DNA of 64,000 bases from Paenibacillus sp. JJ-223. Lineage in GTDB: Bacteria > Bacillota > Bacilli > Paenibacillales > Paenibacillaceae. The translations under genes and the position numbers were made by a program. The DNA lies in assembly GCF_927798175.1 (NCBI RefSeq), contig NZ_CAKMMP010000005.1, positions 310,001-374,000 of the forward strand, written 5' to 3'. The notes beneath the pieces were generated by a model. The model was not told the DNA's origin, made no database searches, and saw only the letters and a program-made list of their open reading frames with translations. Below are positions 50,255 to 58,648 of this stretch, piece by piece. Every line of letters begins with the position of its first letter. Positions within the stretch are counted from its first letter, which is position 1.

Positions 50255-50938
50255 ATGTTGAACGAAGAAAAAGCAGTCGTTGTATTCAGCGGCGGCCAGG
50301 ACAGCACCACCTGCCTGTTCTGGGCTAAACAGCAGTTTGCCGAAGTTGAAGTCGTCACCTTCGACTATGGTCAACGGCACAAACTGGAGATCGAATGTGC
50401 GGCGGCGATCGCACACGATCTGGGCGTGCAGCAGACCGTGCTCGATATGAGTCTGCTGAATCAGCTTGCGCCAAGCGCACTGACCCGCACGGATGTGGAG
50501 ATTACGCATGAGGAAGGCGAGCTTCCCAGCACGTTCGTCGATGGACGAAATTTGTTGTTCCTCAGCTTTGCCGCGATTATGGCCAAACAAAAAGGTGCGC
50601 GTCACCTGGTCACCGGTGTATGCGAAACGGATTTCAGCGGATATCCGGATTGCCGGGATTCCTTCGTAAAGTCGCTGAACGTTACGCTTAACCTGTCGAT
50701 GGATTACCCGTTCGTAATCCATACGCCGCTGATGTGGCTGGACAAAGCCCAAACGTGGGAGCTGTCCGATCGACTCGGCGCCTTCGATTACGTGCGCGAA
50801 CGTACGCTTACCTGCTACAACGGCGTCATTGGCGATGGCTGCGGCGAGTGCCCGGCATGCAAGCTGCGGAGAGCCGGATTGGATCGTTATCTCGAACAAC
50901 GCACCCAAACAGGGACACCGGGGGCGGATCATCGATGA
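50255..50938 (+). CDS. queC: 7-cyano-7-deazaguanine synthase QueC
   Basis: A 227-residue ATP-dependent enzyme that turns 7-carboxy-7-deazaguanine into preQ0. The PP-loop motif is [15 protein letters not shown] (residues 8-22). [20 protein letters not shown] and [20 protein letters not shown] follow, and the zinc-binding end is [20 protein letters not shown]. It opens the operon queC-queD-queE-queF behind the preQ1 leader. The ribosome binding site GGAGAGG lies seven T bases ahead of the ATG. It overlaps queD by four bases. Confidence 0.97.
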   Translation: MLNEEKAVVVFSGGQDSTTCLFWAKQQFAEVEVVTFDYGQRHKLEIECAAAIAHDLGVQQTVLDMSLLNQLAPSALTRTDVEITHEEGELPSTFVDGRNLLFLSFAAIMAKQKGARHLVTGVCETDFSGYPDCRDSFVKSLNVTLNLSMDYPFVIHTPLMWLDKAQTWELSDRLGAFDYVRERTLTCYNGVIGDGCGECPACKLRRAGLDRYLEQRTQTGTPGADHR

Positions 50939-51426
50939 GAGAGCCGGGGACGTTCCGCATCGTCGAGCGGCTGCAGCGGATCGACGAAGACATTTTGCCT
51001 GCACAGCTTCGCTATCATCGGAAACGGGTGCTGGTCAGCAAAGAGTTTACCTTTGACGCCGCGCACCACCTGCACTGTTACGAAGGCAAATGCAAAAACT
51101 TGCACGGACATACGTACAAAGTCGTATTTGGCATCAGCGGTTATCCGGGAGAAACCGGGCTTACCGTTGATTTTGGACATATCAAAGACATTTGGAAAAC
51201 ACGCATGGAAGGGTATCTCGACCATCAATACTTGAACGAGACCCTACCTCTGATGAACACCACGGCCGAAAACATGGTCGTCTGGCTGTTCGAACAAATG
51301 GAACTGGCGCTGCAGTCGGAGCCTTATGCATCCCTCGCCGAAGGGGGACGAACCGAATTCGTTCGTCTGTACGAGACACCTACCAGCTACGCGGAAGCGA
51401 GACGGGAGTGGATGATCGATGGATAA
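50935..51426 (+). CDS. queD: 6-carboxy-5,6,7,8-tetrahydropterin synthase QueD
   Basis: A 163-residue QueD that converts dihydroneopterin triphosphate to 6-carboxytetrahydropterin. The ATG at 50935 overlaps the queC stop (ATGA). It carries the zinc His residues in [20 protein letters not shown], with the catalytic Cys in GKCKNLHGH. Then come [22 protein letters not shown] and the closing [12 protein letters not shown]. The N-terminal 40 residues ([20 protein letters not shown]) extend beyond the minimal family. GTP cyclohydrolase (folE) for the first step is not in the window. Confidence 0.96.
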   Translation: MREPGTFRIVERLQRIDEDILPAQLRYHRKRVLVSKEFTFDAAHHLHCYEGKCKNLHGHTYKVVFGISGYPGETGLTVDFGHIKDIWKTRMEGYLDHQYLNETLPLMNTTAENMVVWLFEQMELALQSEPYASLAEGGRTEFVRLYETPTSYAEARREWMIDG

Positions 51427-52252
51427 CCTCCTGCAGCATGCGTCAGCAGACAGAACCCAGGATTTGCCAGCCATGATGGACTCACGTCCCGAACCGGAAA
51501 GCAGGTCTGCGAATGGCGGACGCGGGGGACGCATTCCGGTCATGGAAATTTTCGGGCCGACCGTTCAAGGCGAGGGCATGGTCATCGGGCAAAAAACGAT
51601 GTTTGTGCGCACCGCAGGCTGCGATTACCGCTGCTCCTGGTGCGATTCGGCCTTTACCTGGGACGGCACCGGGAAGGACCAGATCAAAATGATGGCGCCG
51701 GAGGAGATTCTGAAGGAGCTGCGCCGCATCGGCGGCGCCCGCTTCTCGCACGTCACGATCTCCGGCGGCAACCCCGCCCTGCTGGTTTCGCTGGGCGGGC
51801 TGGTTCAATTGCTGCGCGAGCAGGGCATCCGCACGGCGGTAGAGACGCAGGGCTCGCGCTGGCAGCCTTGGCTGGCGGACATTGACGAAGTCACCGTCTC
51901 GCCGAAGCCACCCAGCTCCGGCATGGAGACGGACTGGGGCGTGCTGGATGATCTGGTTCAGCGGCTGGCGCTGCGTCCAGCGAACCGCAGCATGAGTCTG
52001 AAAATCGTCATTTTTGACGAGACAGACCTGGACTATGCCCGGCGCGTGCATGAGCGGTATCCGGGAACAGCTCTCTTTTTGCAAACCGGGAATCCTGACG
52101 TCTCGTCAGCGGATACAGCAGACCTTGCCTCCTCCCTGCTCGAACGCTACGAGTGGCTGATTGACCAGGTGAGCGGCTCCGAGACGTTGAATGACGTTCG
52201 CGTGCTGCCGCAGCTTCATACACTTGTATGGGGCAATAAACGCGGCGTGTAG
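51419..52252 (+). CDS. queE: 7-carboxy-7-deazaguanine synthase QueE (radical SAM)
   Basis: A radical SAM enzyme that contracts the pterin ring of QueD's product into 7-carboxy-7-deazaguanine. The cluster motif is GCDYRCSWCDSAFTWDG (C-x3-C-x2-C). It is preceded by IPVMEIFGPTVQGEGMVIG and followed by HVTISGGNPALL, the GGNP loop that binds SAM. The ATG at 51419 overlaps queD by eight bases and gives 277 residues. The first 35 residues are polar and unlike the family, so a later start (for example ATG at 51473) is possible. Confidence 0.95.
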   Translation: MDNLLQHASADRTQDLPAMMDSRPEPESRSANGGRGGRIPVMEIFGPTVQGEGMVIGQKTMFVRTAGCDYRCSWCDSAFTWDGTGKDQIKMMAPEEILKELRRIGGARFSHVTISGGNPALLVSLGGLVQLLREQGIRTAVETQGSRWQPWLADIDEVTVSPKPPSSGMETDWGVLDDLVQRLALRPANRSMSLKIVIFDETDLDYARRVHERYPGTALFLQTGNPDVSSADTADLASSLLERYEWLIDQVSGSETLNDVRVLPQLHTLVWGNKRGV

Positions 52253-52314
52253 CCCAATGAACAGGCTATCGATTAAATATATGGATTTTAACCTAAAGGA
52301 GTTACGGAACGACA

Positions 52315-52806
52315 ATGAGACAACCTGACGAGATGCAAGACTTGACGCTGCTGGGCAACCAGGGCACGAAATATACGTTTGAATACGATCCTGGCATTCT
52401 GGAGAGCTTTGACAACAAACATCCCTACCGCGATTACTTCGTGAAATTCAACTGCCCGGAGTTTACAAGCTTGTGCCCGATTACGGGCCAGCCTGACTTT
52501 GCCACCATTTATATCAGCTACATTCCCGACGTCAAAATGGTAGAAAGCAAATCGCTCAAGCTGTACTTGTTCAGCTTCCGCAACCATGGCGATTTTCACG
52601 AGGATTGCGTGAACATCATTATGAACGATCTGATCAAGCTGATGGACCCGCGCTATATCGAAGTATGGGGCAAATTCACGCCGCGCGGCGGCATCTCCAT
52701 CGACCCGTACACCAACTACGGCAAACCGGGGACGAAATACGAGCAGATGGCCGAGCACCGCATGTTGAACCATGACATGTACCCGGAAACGGTCGATAAC
52801 CGTTAA
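52315..52806 (+). CDS. queF: NADPH-dependent 7-cyano-7-deazaguanine reductase QueF
   Basis: A 163-residue short-type QueF that reduces preQ0 to preQ1. The active-site segment is [20 protein letters not shown] with the nucleophilic Cys. The NADPH and substrate part is [20 protein letters not shown], and [18 protein letters not shown] follows. It is the last gene of the operon, 62 bases after queE, with AAAGGAG ahead. Its product, preQ1, is the ligand of the leader riboswitch, so the operon can regulate itself. Confidence 0.97.
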   Translation: MRQPDEMQDLTLLGNQGTKYTFEYDPGILESFDNKHPYRDYFVKFNCPEFTSLCPITGQPDFATIYISYIPDVKMVESKSLKLYLFSFRNHGDFHEDCVNIIMNDLIKLMDPRYIEVWGKFTPRGGISIDPYTNYGKPGTKYEQMAEHRMLNHDMYPETVDNR

Positions 52807-52897
52807 GAGGTAAACTTAGGCGACTAGTCATAAACCCAGCACTCGGTGCCCCCTTCAAGGGTGATTCAGCCCGTTGGCATCACGGATCTCTAACATA

Positions 52898-52941
52898 GGA
52901 GCAGATTCTCCCGCACCCTGCGGGGAAGAATCGCTCCTTTT
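52898..52941 (+). terminator. terminator of the que operon
   Basis: GGAGC, ATTCT and CCCGC pair with GCGGG, AGAAT and GCTCC in one long stem with a CACCCT-type loop, followed by TTTT. It begins 92 bases after the queF stop codon. Confidence 0.85.
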
Positions 52942-53025
52942 GCGTTTATCGCATCGGATACGGCAAAGCTGGAACGTTAATATAGATCGGCACAATGCCC
53001 ACATATCGCAATGGTCGACCGCGCG

Positions 53026-53243
53026 AGCGAACTTCAGGCACATTATTGGTGTATAGACAGCTAACGAACTTCAGGCACGCTATATGGAGGTTTTCACGGT
53101 GTGTGGACGGCTAACGAACCTCAGGCACGCTATTTAAGATAATTTACGTGCCTTGGGTCCAATTTCACCCAAATAAGGTGTGTGAGGTTCGTAAGACCTT
53201 GAAAAGCCTCCATTTGGGCTGATTAACGTGTCTCATGTTCGTT
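53026..53243. repeat. REP-like palindromic repeat cluster 2
   Basis: Direct units GCGAACTTCAGGCACATT (53029), CTAACGAACTTCAGGCACG (53061) and CTAACGAACCTCAGGCACG (53111) are followed by inverted units GGTGTGTGAGGTTCGTA (53177) and TAACGTGTCTCATGTTCGTTA (53223). A degenerate unit lies at about 53140. Direct and inverted units can form long hairpins. Same family as 28528-28660. Spacing is irregular (about 35 to 60 bases), so this is not a CRISPR array. Confidence 0.8.
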
Positions 53244-53524
53244 ACATCCGTAGCTTCACGCATTAGGGACATCATTGTCGTTGCGGCCTTTGCTGTCCTA
53301 ACTTTGTTACTATCATAGGAACCATGGTGTTTATTCAAGCAGCTGCCGTTAACCCACCAATGCCTTCATTGCAATCGTAACCTCAATACCTTTAATTGCT
53401 TCTTTAGGTAAGCGTTACCTTATCACCAGCTACCACAGCTTTCGCTGTCATGAAAGCCTTACCGCCATATCAGTTGTTGCAGTCTACTTCATTCCTTGCC
53501 ACCGTCGCGTTTAACACGCAATAC
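53244..53524. other. intergenic DNA, nothing recognised
   Basis: Together with the flanking repeats this is part of a gene-free stretch of about 1 kb between queF and the PAP2 gene. No open frame with a ribosome binding site was seen. Confidence 0.5.
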
Positions 53525-53558
53525 AAAAAAGAGCCCCGGATCATTTTCCGGGGTTCTC
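53525..53558 (-). terminator. terminator of the PAP2 gene, displaced by a repeat
   Basis: Minus strand: AACCCCGG, loop, CCGGGGCT, then TTTTTTG. It is the first terminator downstream of the PAP2 stop codon, but MITE copy D lies between them, so the transcript must read through the repeat. Confidence 0.82.
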
Positions 53559-53570
53559 TCGATTTAGCTC

Positions 53571-53804
53571 TATATAAGTTGAACCGATGATTTTTACACG
53601 GAGTCACTACGTGGTCAGAACCATCTTCCGATCACTGTTATCCCCAGATTTTTTTGATCCCTTTTTCAAAAGGAAACGGTGAAGCTTATGCTTCCGATGC
53701 AGCTTTCTTTCAGAGAGCTTTAAGACCGCTTTTAGACCGCTTCGCTTCTCCAGATTCTTTCTGCCCTCTCCGTTATCGTGTAATTGTCTAGTTCAACCTA
53801 TATA
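53571..53804 (+). repeat. MITE-like repeat, copy D (complete)
   Basis: A 234-base element with ends TATATAAGTTGAAC and GTTCAACCTATATA (13 of 14 pair). Same length and orientation as copy B. It lies between the PAP2 stop codon (53881) and the apparent PAP2 terminator. Confidence 0.9.
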
Positions 53805-53880
53805 GGCTGTGCAGTCACCTGGTTCCGCTTAACATTTCTATCCCGCTGGGAACGAATCTGCCACCCTACCCTAAAACCTC

Positions 53881-55659
53881 TTATTTGCTCACTTTCAGCA
53901 CAACGCTGTTTGCTTTGTAAACCACGCTTGCTTTTACGCCGCTCGGCAGTCCGGAAACGTCCACGGAAGCAAACTTCGTTCCAGCCGCTTTTTGGCCGAA
54001 CGTCATGATTGTTTCGCCGTTCGCCGGCACGTAACCATCCGTGAAGTTCAGTTGCAGCTTGCCGCCAAGGGTAGCGTTTTTCGCCACTTGGAATACGTCG
54101 TTTTTGCTGCTGATGTTCAGCTCCAGCGTACCTTTGGCGGATTGTTTGAAGTTGCCGCCAATCACGAACCGGCCTTCAACCTCTTCACCGATCGTTCCGC
54201 CGTTGTTGGTGACGCTCGCCGTACCGAATGCCGTTTTCGAAGCACCCTCAAGCGTACCTTCCTCCAACACAGTGCCGCCGGAATAAGTGTTGTTTCCGCT
54301 AAGCGTCAGCTTGCCCGTACCTTGTTTGGTCAGCTTGCCTTCGCCGGAAATATCATTGCGCCACAAATCTTCAGCATTGAAGCCGCCTTTGGAAGCATCC
54401 ATGTTCACGGTAACGTCGGACATGAATGCGCCGTAACCATCTGCCGCGGCAAACAGGTTCAGGCGTCCCCAGCCTTCCGGATCATTCAGCAGCGGATAAC
54501 CGGAAGGCAGTCCTGTCGTAGCGAGTACCTCACGGCGCTGGGTATCGTTCAAGTACGGCTGACGCGTTTCCAGCAGCACCTCGGCATTTTTGGGAACCAC
54601 CATCGGTTCGGTTTTGGAATCGATTTGCGGGAAACCGAACGTCAGCAGTTCGGTATATTTCTTTTTGTTGGCGTCATAATCGCCGTATGCATCTGGACCT
54701 TTAACTTCTGTGTTCATCAGTTCACGCTGTGCTTGCTCGTAAGCCGCTTGCTTCAGTTCGCTGTTCGCCGGATCGGACAGAATCGCCGCCGACAGCGCTG
54801 TGGCCAATACGCGTCCACCCATGACGTCCAGCGGGGAGTGCATGCCTGCAACGACACGGCTTTCGCCGAGCTCAGCCGCATTCGTCAGCATTTCCTGATA
54901 ACGTTCAGGCGCAGCATACGCAAACGCAAAAGCGGTCAGGTAAGCCGCATTGGTATGTCCGCTCGGGAAACCGCCGTCTTTTTCAGGCTCATTGCTTTGT
55001 ACCGGAAGAAGCGTGTTTACGACCAGCGAGTTATCCACCCAACGGAATGGACGCGGATATTGGAAATAATATTTGGACGGATTGCCGGACGAATATTCGC
55101 CACGCAGCGTGTTCACCAAGCTTACCACTTTGCCCAGGCTGGATTCGGCGTCCCCTGCGCCATTTCCTTCGTCACTGTACTTCGTGGTCGTTGCATCGGC
55201 AGCAACTTCCTTGACGGTTGTTTCCGCTTTAGCTTTGGCACGATACGTATCGGCATAAGGACCGAAACCGTCAATGACGCTGTAGCTTTGGCTGCGGCGG
55301 TCATCCAGGTACGCTTTCTCCGCTTGTTCGGCCGTGCGGCGCATATATGTATTGAATACTTTGCGAATATTAAGATCCAGAATGCTTTCGTTCAGCTTGC
55401 TTCCGGTATTCCAGGCATCGCCGGTTTTCCAAAGGTCGGAGAAGCCGGACAAAATACCAAGTGCGGGATTGGACTCCAGCGTCTGGTTATCGGTTTTGTT
55501 GTTTTTGTAGTTGTCCACGAAATATCCCCAGGCTGGTGCGGGCGCTGGGTCCACGTTAAAAGAACCCGTTGCAGCGTTGGCGTACCCCGCCCCCACGGAG
55601 CTTAACAGTAAAGGCATAGCCAATAACGCTACAGTAGCTTGTTTTTTCAAAGATTTCAT
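53881..55659 (-). CDS. secreted PAP2-family acid phosphatase with autotransporter-type beta repeats
   Basis: A 592-residue exported phosphatase. The ATG at 55659 gives a signal peptide (MKSLKKQATVALLAMPLLLS, cleavage near YANAA). The PAP2 signature is split as usual: KYYFQYPRPFRW, then GGFPSGHTNAAY with the catalytic PSGH, then SRVVAGMHSPLDVMGGRVL with the nucleophile-activating His. Residues after about 400 hold a stretch of autotransporter-associated beta repeat (GKLTLSGNNTYSGGTVLEEG, LEGASKTAFGTASVTNNGG) and end in a further beta region. The substrate is unknown. The enzyme probably works outside the cell. Confidence 0.9.
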   Translation of the reverse strand: MKSLKKQATVALLAMPLLLSSVGAGYANAATGSFNVDPAPAPAWGYFVDNYKNNKTDNQTLESNPALGILSGFSDLWKTGDAWNTGSKLNESILDLNIRKVFNTYMRRTAEQAEKAYLDDRRSQSYSVIDGFGPYADTYRAKAKAETTVKEVAADATTTKYSDEGNGAGDAESSLGKVVSLVNTLRGEYSSGNPSKYYFQYPRPFRWVDNSLVVNTLLPVQSNEPEKDGGFPSGHTNAAYLTAFAFAYAAPERYQEMLTNAAELGESRVVAGMHSPLDVMGGRVLATALSAAILSDPANSELKQAAYEQAQRELMNTEVKGPDAYGDYDANKKKYTELLTFGFPQIDSKTEPMVVPKNAEVLLETRQPYLNDTQRREVLATTGLPSGYPLLNDPEGWGRLNLFAAADGYGAFMSDVTVNMDASKGGFNAEDLWRNDISGEGKLTKQGTGKLTLSGNNTYSGGTVLEEGTLEGASKTAFGTASVTNNGGTIGEEVEGRFVIGGNFKQSAKGTLELNISSKNDVFQVAKNATLGGKLQLNFTDGYVPANGETIMTFGQKAAGTKFASVDVSGLPSGVKASVVYKANSVVLKVSK

Positions 55660-56083
55660 GATTCGATCAGATCCTCTCTCGTCTTTTTGCACCTTGTCGG
55701 GCACATGATGTAATGAATCAACAAGTTGTCCGTTAAAAATCATAGCGCACGTTTGTTAAGCCAAAATCTTCTTTTTGTTAAATCCCCTGCGGTTTTGTAT
55801 GGACAGACACACAGCGAAATTTGCCCCTTCAATGGCAAGCTTCCTAATTAAATATATCGTTGCCCGTGCATTCGGCTATGCCCGTCGTCATTGGGTCAAA
55901 CACAAGAAATGTTTGGTTAATGTAAAATCAACCCTATGCGCATCCCTCGGTTGATGGATGGACCCGGTTATTATTTTCTCTTGTCGGTGCCCTCAATCTA
56001 TCCTATTATGTAACAATATGAGTAAGTATCTCAGAATAGAAGGCATAGATCCCCAGCGACTGTGACCTAAAGGAGAACTGTAC
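55660..56083. other. intergenic region between divergent PAP2 and MFS genes
   Basis: About 424 bases carry the promoters of two divergent genes. No shared repeat or small gene was recognised. AT-rich around 55840-55930. The MFS ribosome binding site AAAGGAGAAC lies at its right end. Confidence 0.5.
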
Positions 56084-57355
56084 ATGTCTATGCAATCCTC
56101 TTTATCCAAGGACGGCCGCGTCCGTTCCAAAATCGACCCCGGATCGGATGCCCAGCGCACCGTGTACCGGATCTTGATCGCCATCAGTCTGGTGCATCTG
56201 TTCAATGATTCCATCCAGTCCGTCATTCCGGCGATTTTCCCGATTCTGAAGGATTCCATGCACCTGAGTTATACTCAGATCGGATGGATCTCGTTCGCCA
56301 TCAACTTCACCGCATCCATCATGCAGCCCGTCGTCGGCTGGTTTGCGGACAAAAGGCCTACCCCTTCCATTTTGCCCATCGGTATGGGCTTTACCTTTAC
56401 CGGCATGCTGCTGCTTGCCTTTGCGGACGATTATGCCGCCGTGCTGATCTCGGTCATTTTCGTTGGTTTGGGCTCGGCCGCTTTCCATCCCGAAGGCTCC
56501 CGGGTATCCAACATGGCCGCCGGACAGCGTCGCGGGCTCGCCCAGTCCATCTTCCAGGTAGGCGGTAATGCCGGGCAATCGCTGGCCCCATTGCTGACGC
56601 GCTGGATATTCATCCCGTTCGGCCTGTTCGGAGCGATCGGTTTCACCGGCATTGCCGCAGCCGGCATCGCGGTACAGATCTATATCGCCCGTTGGTACGG
56701 GCGCATGCTCGGTTCCGGTTACATGCGTAAGCAGGCGGCTGCACGCAGAGCGCCTAACCCGGCCTTGCGTAAAAAAATCGCGGCTGCCATTACCCTGCTG
56801 ATCATCCTCGTCTTTGTACGATCGCTGTACAACGCGGCCATCGGCAGTTATTACGCCTTCTATTTGAAAGAAGGCTTCAGCCTGTCCACAGAGGATGCGC
56901 AGATTTACATCTTCCTGTTCCTGGCCGCGGGTGCACTTGGCACCTTCTTTGGCGGACCGTTGTCCGACCGTTTCGGTAAACGCAACATGATCTTCCTGTC
57001 CATGGCATGCGCTGCTCCGCTGACGTTACTGCTGCCGTACGCCAACCTGTTCTGGACGGGCGTATTGCTGGCGATCATCGGTTTCATCATCCTGTCCAGC
57101 TTCTCGGTCACGGTCGTTTACGGACAGATGCTGATCCCGGGCAAAATCGGGACGGTATCCGGCTTGATTACGGGTCTGGCCTTTGGCATGGGCGGGCTCG
57201 GCGCACTCGTGCTTGGAAATTGGATCGACGCCCTCGGCGTATCCACGGTCATGCAATTTTGCAGCTTCCTGCCGCTGATCGGGGTTCTGACCTTCCTGCT
57301 GCCTTCGGATAAGGTGCTGAAACGTTGGGCGGAAGAAAACGGCAGCGAAGAATAA
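56084..57355 (+). CDS. MFS transporter, fosmidomycin-resistance (Fsr) type
   Basis: A 423-residue major facilitator with about 12 helices. The Fsr-like pattern is visible at ISLVHLFNDSIQSVIPAIFP in the first helix, then WISFAINFTASIMQPVVGWF with the loop ADKRPTP. Later parts are GSAAFHPEGSRVSNMAAGQR and FGGPLSDRFGKRNMIFLS. The start ATG follows AAAGGAGAACTGTAC. The family exports fosmidomycin or other small molecules in enterobacteria, but the natural substrate here is unknown. It stands alone and ends at a strong bidirectional terminator. Confidence 0.92.
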   Translation: MSMQSSLSKDGRVRSKIDPGSDAQRTVYRILIAISLVHLFNDSIQSVIPAIFPILKDSMHLSYTQIGWISFAINFTASIMQPVVGWFADKRPTPSILPIGMGFTFTGMLLLAFADDYAAVLISVIFVGLGSAAFHPEGSRVSNMAAGQRRGLAQSIFQVGGNAGQSLAPLLTRWIFIPFGLFGAIGFTGIAAAGIAVQIYIARWYGRMLGSGYMRKQAAARRAPNPALRKKIAAAITLLIILVFVRSLYNAAIGSYYAFYLKEGFSLSTEDAQIYIFLFLAAGALGTFFGGPLSDRFGKRNMIFLSMACAAPLTLLLPYANLFWTGVLLAIIGFIILSSFSVTVVYGQMLIPGKIGTVSGLITGLAFGMGGLGALVLGNWIDALGVSTVMQFCSFLPLIGVLTFLLPSDKVLKRWAEENGSEE

Positions 57356-57417
57356 GAAACTTAGGGTGTCACAGCTATTTAATCCATGAGAGGTCGTCGC
57401 ACCGCGTAAGCAAATCC

Positions 57418-57460
57418 AAAAAACGCCTATTTCGTTGTCATCAACGGAATAGGCGTTTTT
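57418..57460. terminator. bidirectional terminator after the MFS gene
   Basis: AAACGCCTATT and AATAGGCGTTT enclose an inner CGTT/AACG stem, with T-runs on the plus side and A-runs opposite. It ends the MFS gene and could also stop minus-strand transcription from the EcsC-family gene. Confidence 0.88.
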
Positions 57461-57488
57461 CATTAAACTCCAGTAAAATCATATTTGT

Positions 57489-57605
57489 TATATAAACCGC
57501 AAAAAACATACACACGTTAACGGAGAGGCAGAACCAATCTGGAGAAGCAAAGCGGTCTTAAAGCTTTCTGAAAGAAAGCTGCTTCGAAAGCATGCGGTTT
57601 ATATA
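57489..57605 (-). repeat. MITE-like repeat, copy E (deleted, inverted)
   Basis: A 117-base derivative bounded by TATATAAACCGC and GCGGTTTATATA. The interior reads as the reverse complement of the other copies (AACGGAGAGGCAGAACC, ATCTGGAGAAGC, AAGCTTTCTGAAAGAAAGC). About half the element is missing and the terminal repeats differ from copies B and D after the shared TATATAA. It abuts the stop codon of the EcsC-family gene. Confidence 0.82.
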
Positions 57606-57607
57606 GT

Positions 57608-58456
57608 TCACTTCAATCGCTGCAATATCAATCTCTTCTTGTACAGCATCTTGCCGGCTTCCGCCACGTCCTGGATCGTGCCCTTGTTGCTGATCGAGCC
57701 GAACAACATGCCTGCGATCGGGATGAGCTGGAACAGCTTCTTCCAGCCGAAAGATTCGCTGTACGAGAGAAACACTTCCCGCCAGCCCTGCATCTGAGAA
57801 ATAACCTCTACTTGCTTCTCCGGATTGTCGTAATCGGCAAGCTCATCGATAATCGCTTTTTTGCCTACGATGTCGGCCGACGAAAATTGCAGGCATTTTA
57901 CGATAAAAATGCGTTCCTGCGGATCGTCCGGATTGTAACCGTAACATAGCGCCATTTCCTGCAGCACCTTCAGCGACATGCCCATGACCATAGGAATGTC
58001 GGCTGCAATGGTCACGATGCCCCCGATTCCCGTCGCTGCCCCCTGCGCTGCCGCAAACTTCGCCCGGCTCTCGGTAATGCTGTCCGCAACGCGGTCAAGT
58101 ACTTCAAGCGGCAGCCCTTCTACGCTATGGATCTGGCCATCTGCCTTCGAATCCGTTTCTTGTTCTACCTCGGTCACTGTAACATCCTTCATGGCATATC
58201 CCGACTTTTCGGCCTCTTCCTGCAGCAGCTTGGCTACTTTCTGTTTCTGCACCAGAAACTTGCCCCCGTGCTGCACGTATTGTCCGACATCGTTCAAAGC
58301 CGTTCCGATCTTCTCTTTCAGCGCTTTGGGCATCACCTTATCGAGCATGACGAACGGCAAACGACCGAGTTTATCCCAAATAAACAGCGCCTTCTGCTCC
58401 TTCTCCCACTTCAGGATCTGCTCCAATTCCTGATCCAGTTGTTCGCGTGTTTCCAT
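57608..58456 (-). CDS. EcsC family protein
   Basis: A 282-residue protein of the EcsC family. The pattern LEQILKWEKEQKALFIWDKL at the N-terminus, the glycine-rich GAATGIGGIVTIAADIPMVM hydrophobic segment (about residue 140), ERIFIVKCLQFSSADIVGKK and IPIAGMLFGSISNKGTIQDV near the end are characteristic. Members are membrane-associated and of unclear function; the name comes from the Bacillus ABC transporter locus, which is absent here. No signal peptide. The gene stands alone, with copy E of the repeat starting three bases after its stop. Confidence 0.88.
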   Translation of the reverse strand: METREQLDQELEQILKWEKEQKALFIWDKLGRLPFVMLDKVMPKALKEKIGTALNDVGQYVQHGGKFLVQKQKVAKLLQEEAEKSGYAMKDVTVTEVEQETDSKADGQIHSVEGLPLEVLDRVADSITESRAKFAAAQGAATGIGGIVTIAADIPMVMGMSLKVLQEMALCYGYNPDDPQERIFIVKCLQFSSADIVGKKAIIDELADYDNPEKQVEVISQMQGWREVFLSYSESFGWKKLFQLIPIAGMLFGSISNKGTIQDVAEAGKMLYKKRLILQRLK

Positions 58457-58648
58457 CTATGACAGTCCCCCATTATTTCTTTGATCAACTAACATATACC
58501 TCATACGCAGAAAACATGGGATTGGTTGCTTTTGCATGATTCCCCGGACACATGCAAATCGTGCATCGGGAAGTAGTCATCAACACGAAACCGACTCGGT
58601 TCCCTTGTTGGATTTCAGATGTCCTAACCTTTTGAATCCGAACCCAGA

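Noticed and set aside
53026..53243. CRISPR array
   Set aside because: Units are in both orientations, differ from each other, have irregular spacing and no cas genes are nearby.
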